NCBI RefSeq assembly: GCF_008831285.2
Contig: NC_045141.1
Span: 6,839,224-6,903,223 of the forward strand
Origin: Nymphaea colorata
Lineage: Eukaryota; Streptophyta; Magnoliopsida; Nymphaeales; Nymphaeaceae
DNA: 64,000 bases
Reading direction: 5' to 3'
Shown here: positions 25,409 to 36,497 of the stretch, in pieces
Position numbering within the stretch: position 1 is the first letter of the stretch
Layout of the letters: each line of letters begins with the position of its first letter
Made by a program: the position numbers and the translations under genes
Notes under the pieces: generated by a model
What the model was told of the DNA's origin: nothing
Database searches by the model: none
The model's input: the letters and a program-made list of their open reading frames with translations, nothing else

Positions 25409-25940
25409 TGCTCATGATGATCAATATGGAACTATTATGCAAATGTTAGTCGAAAAATTCATGATGCTTCTCAACTACTAAAACTTGTTTCAGACAACAC
25501 CAAAAAGCATTATGCATGGATTCATGCAATTGGAATTCATTAGGGTAATGCATATTGCATATCTTGGTGTTGAGCAAATTGAAATCAAAATGCTTTTCTT
25601 AGTCCCGCGACTTTGGTTTTCACTATTTTGCATGAATCAATTGAACTGCAGACAGAGTGTACTAGAAGTGATGATGTCCTGAATCTCAAACACTTGGCAT
25701 ATGTTTGAAAATTTTCTTGCCATTTTGATGAAGAATGAAGATAGATTTTTGTTGTCAATTCTCTGAAACATTGATCATTAGATAGAGGAGCAGATGAAAA
25801 TTTACATACATATGTGCCAAGGCCACCAGGTTATTCACACTATTTTAAAAGTGCGTCTCTCCAAAAATTAGTGTTTCTCACGAACCTAGTTTCAAGAGAG
25901 TTGTGCACAGGCCAAAGGGTTGTCCTCGGTACCTTCTATA

Positions 25941-25948
25941 TATAAATA
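25941..25948 (+). promoter_or_regulatory. TATA box ahead of a short ORF
   Basis: CTATATATAAATACAGC is a textbook plant TATA element. A 12-codon upstream ORF begins at 25954 and a 28-codon ORF with a good plant start context begins at 26044. Promoter activity is inferred. Confidence 0.4.
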
Positions 25949-26043
25949 CAGCAATGTCTACTACGCCCACACCTATCTTCACTACTGGTTAGTCGAGACT
26001 GTTTTGCAGCAACTGAAGGGTGTAGAACAGTGTTAATTTGTCC

Positions 26044-26130
26044 ATGGCCACACAAGTTGAGATCTCTGAGACATCCTTCTCCTCCAACACATATCTCATT
26101 CCTCCACAGTTGTTCGTCAAGTTCGAATGA
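26044..26130 (+). CDS. 28-residue ORF, function unknown
   Basis: The frame starts in the context GTCCATGGCC, favourable for plants, and begins MATQVEISETSFSSNTY, ending in a hydrophobic LIPPQLFVKF stretch before TGA. I do not recognise it. It lies about 95 bp downstream of a strong TATA box, with a 12-codon upstream ORF between (25954-25992). It may be a small peptide gene, or the 5' end of a larger gene truncated by an early stop. I see no open continuation or convincing splice donor that would extend it. Confidence 0.25.
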   Translation: MATQVEISETSFSSNTYLIPPQLFVKFE

Positions 26131-26510
26131 AGCATGCTTTTGACGGCAATGGTTAGCAGCGCTGCGAACTCACGAATAGCCAGTAGGATATCATACTTTG
26201 ACGGTCGTCATGTGATTGAGAGATTCCTTCCATGAGGTCAGAATAAGAAAAACTGACCTCACGGCGCGCGACCATATTTTTCAATAACCATGAACAATTT
26301 CTCTCAGCTTCTAGGCAGGCTCATTGTGATAGTACTCTTGGCCATCTTGTTCACCGAGTTGGGGGATAAAGCTAAATGGGCTGGAGTAGGTATATGAAAA
26401 GACAGACTTTGACAGGATTATCCAAGAAAAAATAGCGCAGAACGAGGAGGGATAAATATACGTCCAAAGTTTGACTTTCGACCAGGTGGCACTACCAATG
26501 CCTAAAAGTA

Positions 26511-26693
26511 CAGGGGCCGAGGCAGGAAATTAATTTTGGTTAAGGAGTACTAATAATATAATTTTAAATTTGCAGGGAGCACCTATTTGTAAATAAGAAA
26601 AACTGCAATGAAGTTTCAATATGAAAGTAAACACTTTTTGTGAAACAATGCGGGCAATTGCCCACACCAAGTCCACGCTTGCATCCGCCCCTG
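26511..26693. mobile_element. Small MITE, hAT-like, CAGGGGC termini
   Basis: The element starts CAGGGGCCGAGGC and ends GCATCCGCCCCTG, giving terminal inverted repeats CAGGGGC/GCCCCTG over 183 bp. Its GGGCAATTGCCCACACC interior recurs in degenerate form near 4560-4610 and 36640-36760. The termini suggest the hAT superfamily, but no clear 8-bp target duplication is visible. Confidence 0.5.
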
Positions 26694-28473
26694 CTACAGA
26701 AGATCCAAAGAGAAAATGCCATGGCTGGAGCTTTTACAAAATTTCATTTCTTCTTACCTTAATATTTGACAACTAAGAAGATAATCAAGCTCCCAAAAGA
26801 TACAGATCCCTCTGTGCTATGAAAGACAAAAGTCTCTTATGCAGGGTAGACAAGACGATCTAACATGACAACATTATTGTTTTCTCATCAAAAATATCAT
26901 CCAAGACTGTAGGTACAACATCCTTGTAGATGGAAGAGGCCACCAACAAAAATCACGACGCTCAGCCAACCAATCTCTGAAACATGAACTGAAGGGAAAA
27001 AGGCAAACCCCTAGGAAAGTGAAAGTAGAGGTTGAACAATCCTTCAACTCCCAAAGAAACATTATGCTGTCCATACGAGACGTAACGAGTCCAATGACGC
27101 TGAATTCTTTTACTATTTTCTTTGTCAATTTGAGAGAAAGTGGACTTAGGTTTATTAGAACTATTACGAAGCTAAGAAGTGCCCCTCAAATGGCACTTTC
27201 CGACAAAAAGAAATGGGGGTTTTTCTTTTCAAACTTGCTCTTTTTTGAGCTCGCAGGAAAAAATGCATAGGTATAGGCTGTTCTCCAACAAATGGACCTT
27301 CATGAAAATTAGCTTAATGCAGCGTAGTCCATATTAATCCCTTGTTTATTTAGTGAAATAATCATAACAAATCATTTTTTAAATATTTCTGATCGAATAT
27401 GACAGATATATGCTGATTTTCAGTCTTTAAAGTGGTTCCTCCAGTAAAGGCACTGACTACATCCGATCAAAGAAAGAGCAACCACGGGCTTTTCAGATGG
27501 GGTAGGATTTAGTGCACCAGGACAAGGCAACAGCAACACCGTTTGCTTTTGTGAGGGTTCAGACCTCCTCACGCCAATCGCACATGGACACTTCCTTGAT
27601 AAGAACGTTCATGAGTCGTACCAAGCATGCAAATCTTAGTTTATACGAATCAGCTTCTACTTTACGTGATAGCTCTTCAATGTGAAAAATAAAGATCAGC
27701 GGAAATGCTGGAACATATTGCCCTTGTGATAAAGTCATCTGTTCGACAAAATCTAAATTTTCCTGATTTCGGTAAAGCTTAATATGAATTATGCATACTT
27801 CTATTTGAGATACATAGTAGAATGCATCTGGTGCGCTGCATGAAAAATTAGATGGATGCAGAACAAAGTGCAGGCTGAGTACAACACGCTCATTACACGA
27901 TTTCCAAGCCATGCCAAATTATTACCCAGAAAAGCCGCTACCATAATACTGCTCAATCTGAAAACTCTAGCCTTCCCAGTCCCCGACACATCAAGCACAA
28001 TACATGAGTACAGCTTTGAAATTGCCTTCTTATAGAAGCAAACAAACCAATTATTAGCACATTGGTGACGAATTACTATGATTCCACAAGAATGAAGAGT
28101 GGAATGCCTGCTAGCCTTTCCCTTCCCTGCAGAAGGTGCGAATCAAGTCATGCAAATACCTTGGACTGTAGCTATGGAATACTAGCGGATGCTTAATCCT
28201 GGATAGTGGGAAAATTTTCCTAATCTAAAATAGATCTTATTCCAGAAAATCAGAAAGATGACAGAAAAGAAAAAGTTAGGAGCAATCAAGTGTTCTATTG
28301 CAGCTGATGGATCCACGTTGTTCAATTGCTTTCAACAAACAATTGATTATGCTTTCAAAGCTTGTATCTAGGAATTCAGTTTACTTCCTAAAAATTTTTG
28401 ACCAAATTTGACGATAACTCCTAGGACCATAACACAGATTATGAAGGATTCATAATAACACTTGAAATAGAGA
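26694..28473. other. 3' flank of APT, no recognisable gene
   Basis: Frames at 27128-26874 and 27912-27559 (minus) and 27019-27270 (plus) match no family I know. Part of this is presumably the APT 3' UTR. I see no clear polyadenylation element that stands out from the AT-rich background. Confidence 0.4.
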
Positions 28474-31400
28474 TTATGAAACTCCTGATCCATCAAAAAC
28501 TATAATTTGGTCTACCAGCTTGTGAGGCTACTAAGGAAAAAGAAAATAAAAATATGGAACAGTTTATAGTTGTACACTCATAAAGCTTTTTACACACCTT
28601 AAGCTCTGGCAATTCTATGACACAAGCACACTCAACCACCTCCGCACCTACACGCTCTGGCAATGCAAAGACTGTAAGATACAGTAGCAGCTGATAGCAA
28701 CAATCATTTAAATATAGTTGAGCATTCAGCAATACCCAAAAATTGGTTGCTGCAAGGCACTAGGGCAGCACTATATATGCATGTACATATGCACACATGC
28801 ATAAAAGTACCTCATCATTTAAAGAAATATGTGGAATGGCATGGGAAAAAGTGTTACCAGAAAAGAACTAGCACACTAATCTATGAGAACATGGTCCCCG
28901 ACCGAGGTTCTATCTATGTAAAATTGCATATTCAACATCTAAAGAAAGTGAAATAAATTACGAGGTGGAACTGCAGGTATTTGTATCCCCTCTTATCTTT
29001 ATCATTCTCCATTTAACTATAGGAGGGATACCTACCTATGTCACAAGGGTTCAACGACTCATTCCTTAGGTTTGCCCTGTAAATTCAGAAACTGTTCCTG
29101 ATGTAGAACACAAGTAGTCTTTTAAATTTTTTAGTCAGTGAAACCATCTTTTCAAACTTTTTTAGCATTAAAAATTTTAATTAAAAATTTAAAAGAATTT
29201 TAAAAAGGACAAATGGCACAAAAAAATGCAAGTATAAGTCAGTGTCTAAACTCTAAATAATCAGCGTGCTCATGTTATCTAAAGACATGATTGTAACGGT
29301 TTTGATAAGGATAAAAGTAAAACATATCCACAAAACAATGATAATTATGATTATTACACTGCCAGCTGTTTCTCAAGTGCTTTGTTGCAATATTATATCG
29401 GTATTCCTAAAATTTTGTAACTTCTGTTATCTGCATTATTTTCAGTATTACCAAGTAGCATAAAGAGGTAGGTATTAAACGAGTAGCAACTTGCATGTTG
29501 CTTATGGAAATAGTTATACAGAATTCAAAACTCAGTGGCCACTGTAGGTGCTCATCTTGGGGAAAACAGTAGGTATGCCTAGTGTCTTAAGCAAATTCTC
29601 ACTCTTTCAGACTGCTTTGTCAAGTCCAATAGCTAAAGGCCTTAATTTTTTCATCTTTCATCCATGTAAAACATAATTACAAACCTTATCATCATTTGGT
29701 GATAATGGTGTTATTTTCTTGGTTACACTTTCGTAGTAGTACTTGGCATTTTTTAGTAATTTTAACAAAATAAATCTTTATTAAATGTTTATTCCTAACA
29801 CATCTTATGAACCATCGTTTTGCCAAGACTGCTTATGCAGTTAAAAACATTAGCTGAGACAGGCAGCAGATCCCACAAAGAAGGCCTAGGGAGGTCCTAT
29901 CCAGTAGACAATAAGTGTTAAAAATAAAGAAGATGAAAAAGGCAAAAGGGATCTTTATAATCCCCTAAAACAAATATATTAGAGGATAGAACAAACAAAA
30001 ACAATAATAATCTTTCAGATCAAAACATTGAAAAATTAATACTTTTCTTTTGCTGCCTAAGTGTTTCATACTAGGCAGGCCTACACGTCTGAGCAGCTGC
30101 CCAGCACCAAGGTAAGCCTTTGACCACAAAGGATTTTCCTAAGGAAAAAAAAAAAAATTAAGACCTCCAGAGGCATTTCAGTGCAGAGAAATTGCTGAAT
30201 ATAATATTTTTGACTAATGGAAGAAACAGCAACCAAGTCAACAAGAAAAGTTTGTGAAAGCAATCAATGTAGGCCATGGCTCTGATTGAAACAAGCTAGT
30301 AGACTAGTAGTATTTTGCTTTACTTCTCTTTTTGCTAATTGGCAAGCCGGTGTTAGGCACATTTAGGAACAAAACTCATACCACTATACTTGAAGAACTA
30401 AAACCAAGAGTAAATAAAACCAAGAGTACATAATTCATATAAATTGTTACCTAGCAATCTAGTAGCAGCACATAAAGTCCCACCAGTTGCAATAAGATCA
30501 TCGACTACAATTGCACGTTCACCTGGATGAACAGCTCCAACATGCATCTCAATCCTGTCGGTTCCATATTCCAGAGTATATTCCTCTCCTACAACTTCAC
30601 CTGTCAACCACATTAACAATCTTCATATAACAATTGTAGTATAGAAGCAAAAGCAAAACCAGCAAGGCCGCACCGAATCTTCAAGAAACATAGTGAAGAA
30701 AGGATCCACCAAACCAACAAGGTTTCCAGACAAGTGAAGTCCTCAGCCACACTGACAAATTTCATAAGCTAAAGTTTGAAGTCTGATTTGTGTACAGCTC
30801 TCACAAAAGAGCCAGAAGACCACATAATTAAACAGCCAAGACATTTTGAGGATATCACAGGCCTAGCATTCAAAATTAGAGGCTGGATAATATAGAAGAA
30901 AATTGTCTGTAATTTTGCAGCTAACATAGACAACAAAGAGAGGATAAAAAGAGTTAGTCTCAAAATATAGAAGTTATTAATGCTGCTCACCTTCTTTTTT
31001 TGTTAGTACCAACAATATGTAAAGTTATAGGTAGTCTAATGTCAACAGCGGTTTCCAATAATATCAGAATAGCTTTATGCACACAAATCAAAACCTTGAT
31101 GTTCTCAGATTTATTCTGTACGATTTTTACTATTTAAATACTTATTACCACTGGTTCTGTGATGCTTTTTTCGCATTAAGCAAATCTGGGCTATAAGCTA
31201 ATGCATTATTAAATGATATATGGAACTAATCCAACAAAAGTAGATCACTTTTCATCATTTCATTGCACCAAGTACATTGAACATGTACTCACAAATTATA
31301 ACAGTTTCTTATCAGGCTTTTTTAGACCACAAATTACCAGTTTTTACCATCTTCCAATGCCACTTTTTAAAGAAAAAAGGCAGACTACCAATATTAAAGC

Positions 31401-33797
31401 AATCAGAATATAATAAGAAAAACAGTGTACAACCATGGCAAACATACATGCAACTAATCATTTTTAGTTAGTCTTACCATACATCTAAATTGAAGCTGTT
31501 TAACGAATTCTTCAATTATCACAAAGGATTTGGGCTACCTAGACAATCATCCAAGACCATAAATACTAACGCACTAGTTTCAGCTATCAACTACTTGAGA
31601 GATTTTTGAAATCATATGATTATCAACATCTCTCATAGAACACATAGCAAATGAAGATTTGTGCAATGGTTTAGTGTGACAAAAGGAGCATGATTTACAA
31701 GGAAACGGATAGCAACATAGAAACCTATCAAAGCCAACAATTTCTGCCTAATTATCAATCTAAGTACATCCGAAGGGAACTTGAAACAAGAAGATGAATA
31801 TATAACCTAGAAAACATCAACCAGGTTTACAGGATCTATGTTCATGTTTAAATTTGTGCATTGCGCCACATAAATCAGTCTTCTGTTCATAGATTAAAGC
31901 TCAACGATAACCCAATAGGAGCAAAAGAGGAACACTCAATTCATTGCTCTTAAAGATCACTCATTCTGTAGACAAGAAATAAAGATTCTTTGATTACCAC
32001 AAACATTGTTACTTCACAGTTTGCAGCAGGGGTCTTATTAAATGCATAACAAGAACAAATGTGATAAGTACCAGGCAGCTTTTTCGGCTTCCTCAAGGGA
32101 ACAAACTTGGCTCCTAAAGCCAAGGCAATGGGAGGACCAAAAATAAAACCTCTTGCTTCTACTCCTGAAATAGACAAGTGAAACACATGAACATCTATAA
32201 GTATCCCATGGTTGTCTAACCGCCATGAGCTGCTAGGAGGTTGTAAGTTCATAATTGGCAGAAAGAAGCAGGCAGGAGAAAAGAAAAAGGAAATGGAACT
32301 TTATCTTCTCGAGGAAAGGCATGAGCGTAGATATGCATGCAAAGCACTGTAAAACAGAGTTAATGTGAAAAATGAGAAACCATAGCACCGACTATTTCTA
32401 TAACCAGTTTGTTAGACAATTTTTGTTCACATGAGATAAACCTAACCGCATTAACAACCTTGTCCACAATGCATCATAAAGCAGCCAGCCCCCAAATCTA
32501 ATCAGTCAGAACAAGGTAAATCGTGTATACAAAAACTTCTCGCTGAGAATATGCATAAATCTTCTAATGAGCATAACATGCACAGCAGTCACCAAGTCTG
32601 TGATCAAGTTACCATTTTCTAACCTTTCATAAAATTAAGTCAAAAGATTGAGAACTTCTTAGAGTCTGGAGATAAAGAAAGAAAGCAAAAAGATGAACTA
32701 AAACCCAGTATGGGGTCAGTAAGTCTCTACAAGTTGCTAATCATGAATTTAAAAAGGAACTACAGAATTATGATCATATGTCTCTTGCCATATGCATAAA
32801 CTCCTGCCTTGCTTGCTGAACTGGGAGGTATGATTAGCATTTAGCCCAGCTGACCAAGCAAACTTGGCCACTGTGAACATTGTTGCCAATTGATCTAAAG
32901 CATGAGTTCCAATGGCTCCTCAATCTCCAATCTATCCGACCCCCTATTGCTGAGGTCTATCTGTCACAAAAATAAATTCTTCCTCCAAAAAGTTATAAGT
33001 AGAATGAACAATTTAATGGCATGGCACAATCACTGAGAGGTTCCAATTCCTTCTCAAAATAGCGCGCGGTTTGTTTTCTTTTCGCGTATGGCTTTTCATA
33101 TATTTTTTTCTTCCTTTTTCGTTCACAAATTGGGAGCTTCAACAGAATGGGATGCCAAATAAGAGCTTGTTGTAGACGAACAAAAAATTATTTCCTCAAT
33201 CAAATATTTTCTAGCATGATTTCATATACCTGCAACAACTGAAATATTCTCGTTCTTATATCTCTCGACAAACAAATCAATCGCGTCCTGGAAGGCTTTC
33301 AGGTCAAGCAGCAATGTCGTTATATCATGAAACATGATCCCTGCACATTCAAGCAGATATATAATAAGATCACCAATGCTTGCTGCATCTTAAACTCAAC
33401 TTTTTATAAGTGAAAGTGCCAAAAAAAGGTACGCGTGAAAAAAAAAATAGTAACATATCATTTAAATTATAGAAAAGAAGTTCCAAATTCTTTGAAAGAA
33501 AAAAACAATGAATCAAGAGCAAAGAAGAAGATCGTCAAGAACAACCAAAACCAGAAGTTGATGGAACATAGTCGAACCTTGAAGTTTAAGATTTAAATGT
33601 TAATGCCACTAAAAAGCCACAGGAAAATACGCCAATAAAAAGAGCGTTCAGACAAAAGAAAGCATCAAATATGCCTCCATTACTTCATGGAAAAAGTTAC
33701 ATTGCCAAAATAACTAGAGAAATATGAATTCAACAATCAGCAGAGAAGAAAATGAGTTCAGCACAAGGATTGACACACAAACGAGAGGTGCAGGAAT

Positions 33798-33879
<82 letters not shown>

Positions 33880-34131
33880 CGTCATACCAGGCTTCGGGAA
33901 GTCGGGAATTATGCGGATGGCCGACGAGATCCTCTTGATGCGGTTGTCGATACCGCCGCCACCACCACTACCACCCTCTGTGATCGCCATCCTCGCCGCT
34001 CCTCGTGTCCCCACAATGATCGGGGCTCGAGCACTCCTCCCGACGCGTAGAAGGTGAAAGCGCGATCTCGACGCCGCCTGGACGCCCAATACTCGCGTCA
34101 GATTTAAGCAGTCGCAGGCAGCGGTCGTCAT
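28474..34131 (-). CDS. APT: Adenine phosphoribosyltransferase, six exons
   Basis: APT joins adenine to PRPP to give AMP; plant forms also take cytokinin bases. Exons: 34131-33888, 33340-33230, 32164-32072, 30600-30451, 28656-28598 and, less certainly, 28527-28474. All introns have GT..AG ends and the phases agree. Visible motifs: [59 protein letters not shown], the PRPP-binding [12 protein letters not shown], and [12 protein letters not shown]. The core is closest to Arabidopsis APT3-type enzymes. From ATG 34131 the product would be about 236 residues, with an Arg/Ser/Ala-rich 47-residue extension that could be a plastid or mitochondrial transit peptide. From the internal ATG at 33990 it is about 189 residues, the usual cytosolic size. 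The last exon ([11 protein letters not shown]..) is weakly conserved and begins at a TAGTAG tandem acceptor. Five exons are secure. Confidence 0.88.
33801..33879. repeat. (GA)n microsatellite at the start of APT intron 1
   Basis: About 79 bp of near-perfect GA units. On the sense strand this is a (CT)n tract starting only 8 nt inside the intron, after the GTATGACG donor. Confidence 0.95.
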
Positions 34132-34346
34132 CCTTCAACACTCCCTCTCTTTCTCTCTCTTCCACGGTTCGTTTCTTCCTGCATGAAGCGGACAGAACGA
34201 AGAAGCGGACGGAACGGAGACGCAAGAAGAAACCAAAACCGTGGAGGAAAGAGGGAAAGACGCGCGGTCAAATATGTGCGGTGGCCTCACAAGCACCGTC
34301 CATCATGCAGATGAACGGCCAATAGGGGAACAACTGGTCGTTGCTG

Positions 34347-34508
34347 TCATCTGGAGTAGTTGGGGGCAAAACGGACCTGAGGTTCTCACTTAATATGATA
34401 GGGCCGAAATGGACGCCCGAAGTCATTTCAGACCAAAGTAGAACTCGAAAAAGTCAAATACTTTCAGATCATCTGGAGTAGTTGGGGGCAAAACGGACCT
34501 GAGGTTCT
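34347..34508. repeat. 40-bp perfect direct repeat upstream of APT
   Basis: The 40 bp at 34347-34386, beginning TCATCTGGAGTAGTTGGGGG, recur exactly at 34469-34508, 122 bp apart. They lie 216-378 bp upstream of the first APT ATG, so they may sit in its promoter or be a duplicated transposon footprint. Confidence 0.9.
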
Positions 34509-35189
34509 GACTCAACTTGAATCGCTCGATGTGGAACTCACCATTCAGTACATGTTCTTTCATGTTCACCGTCCAAGTTTTCTTTTTCCTTCTTTCATTT
34601 CTTCCAATTGTCTATTTTTTTATTTTTAGAATTTTTAATTTAATCAATTTATTTAAACTTTTAACATTTTGTCATTTTCTTCTTAAAATTCATTTGCACA
34701 ATACGAACTTATTTTTCTACTTTTTATTTTAAATTAAAGTTCAATTTTTCTAATCAATCTATTCACAAAATGATAACAATTCCGATATGATTTACCAATT
34801 CGTTGAATCATTTGACTCTCCCCGATTCGATAAAAAAAAGCCATTTTGATAACATTGTGCACCAATCCCACAAAACCTTATTTACATGTTGAAACTTCTA
34901 CAACCTTTGTTTATTTATACGTGGGTGCGCATTAAAGTTTAAAATATAAATGCAATTTAACGAATAATTATATATATATATATACCCTAGAAGGAGAACA
35001 AGCAAATGGCAACAGCAAGTATACTAGAAACTGTATTAAAATTGTAATGAAACCCTCAAGACAACGTCAATGTATATAAGTAATGCCTTTATGAACTATA
35101 TACATCAAGCAGATAACGTCATTTATTCTGGTGAAAACCTGCGGAGGGATAGGCCCTCACCTTTATTGTCAAGAAAATAGCTAATTACA
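34509..35189. other. AT-rich intergenic, no recognisable gene
   Basis: This holds long AT-rich runs and a short (TA)n near 34970-34984. No coding family or RNA gene is recognised. Confidence 0.4.
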
Positions 35190-36231
35190 ACAAAAAAACT
35201 TCAGACCCTCATAGGATGGCATGAAGTCCAGAACACAAAATGACCTAGGTCCCAGTCATCATTCCCTAACCCTTCTTTAAACCTAGATTCACCGGAGCAA
35301 CTCAAAATTATATGACACACTTCCACCGCATGGAGCCTACTGGATATTTGTACCCGATCTGATTTCATTTTTAAGTGCAAAAACTGATCCACCGCAGGAA
35401 CTCTCCTTCCCCACCACTCTGCCCCATCCAGTTTTTTCAGCGTCTATTGTTCGCCTGAACCACACTCCGACCCTGACGTTCTGGAATTTTGCTCAAGCAC
35501 ATACCAAATACCCAGCTATCAGAAAATATGGAGCTGTCTCTTGCCCAACAGTAACAGCAGATTCCATAGGTAAAAACTCTCCTAGATGATCCTTAACCAA
35601 TCCCCCAAAACTCCTCCTCCTATTATTAGCCCAGGAAACATCATGCACTTTATATGCTTACACCTTCCGTAAGAAACCAATCTGCTGGGAAGAACCTGGG
35701 ATGGAGCCAAGCTTCTACCTGCTATTTGGCATTCTGGTTGAGTTCGATTCTTTGATATTGCTCTTTGCAAACCTGCCATAGTCCATTAATGCATCCTTGT
35801 CTCCTTTCTTCGGATGCATGCTTCCTGTCACTTTTAGTGCGCCACAAATACTATATGGTTAAATGAAATGTGATTCTCCATAATTTCGACCACGGTTCCA
35901 TTGCCAGACAAGACAAGCTTTGTTAACTTTTCTTAGATTTTCTTTATTCCTGCTCATTCTTTACTCCTGCTCCACCCTCTTTTTTTGGAAAACATATCTT
36001 ATCCCACTTAATCAAATGCGCTCTACGAACAGTCTTGTCATCGCCTCAAAGGAAATGAGAACAAAGGCTCTCTACTTTATGCATGAATTTAGGAGGAAGA
36101 CAATAGACCATGCTCCAACAATGGGGAATAGAAGTCAATACGTGCTTTATCAAACAATGCCCTACCTGCATAGGATAGTAATCTTTGTTTCCACATGCTA
36201 TGTTTCTGTTGTACTTTAATGAGGAGTACAT
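35190..36231 (-). pseudogene. LINE (non-LTR) reverse-transcriptase 3' relic
   Basis: Minus-strand pieces match the C-terminal part of plant L1-type LINE ORF2. VLTSIPHCWSMVYCLPPKF is the block after the reverse-transcriptase palm. A FLW-like break is followed in another frame by HLIKWDKICFPKKEGGAGV, the W..vC.PK..GGlG signature. Next come NKACLVWQWN and more degenerate sequence down to about 35190. Several stops and frameshifts are present, and the endonuclease and palm domains are missing, as expected for a 5'-truncated old insertion. No clean poly(A) tail or target duplication was identified. Confidence 0.6.
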
Positions 36232-36409
36232 TGCAATGAGTAGTGTTGTACTTTATAAGGTAACATCATTTATTCGTTCATTTCAATGCAATAGTGAATC
36301 TTGACCGCCACTTTCTCAAATAGAGTAGCTAATGTAGTATGCACTCATTCTTCTTGTTTACTCTTGGAACTTCCTCTTGATCTTTCAGTAGTCACAGGTG
36401 AATGCTTAC

Positions 36410-36497
36410 CTTTAGTTGATGAACGAACACTCTGCACTCTTACGTCAGAATCTTCACCATCAACAGAGCTATGAACCTCCTTGTTTGAGTTTTTTGA
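36410..36497 (-). other. Possible orphan exon (88 bp)
   Basis: An open 88-bp segment is bounded by AATACAG on the 5' side and a GTAAGC donor on the 3' side, and reads SKNSNKEVHSSVDGEDSDV and onward. It is hydrophilic and acidic. I recognise no family and found no partner exon, so this may be chance or a relic. Confidence 0.2.

Noticed and set aside
33724-34057. Arg/Glu-rich plus-strand frames
   Set aside because: They come from the (GA)n tract and the antisense of APT exon 1.
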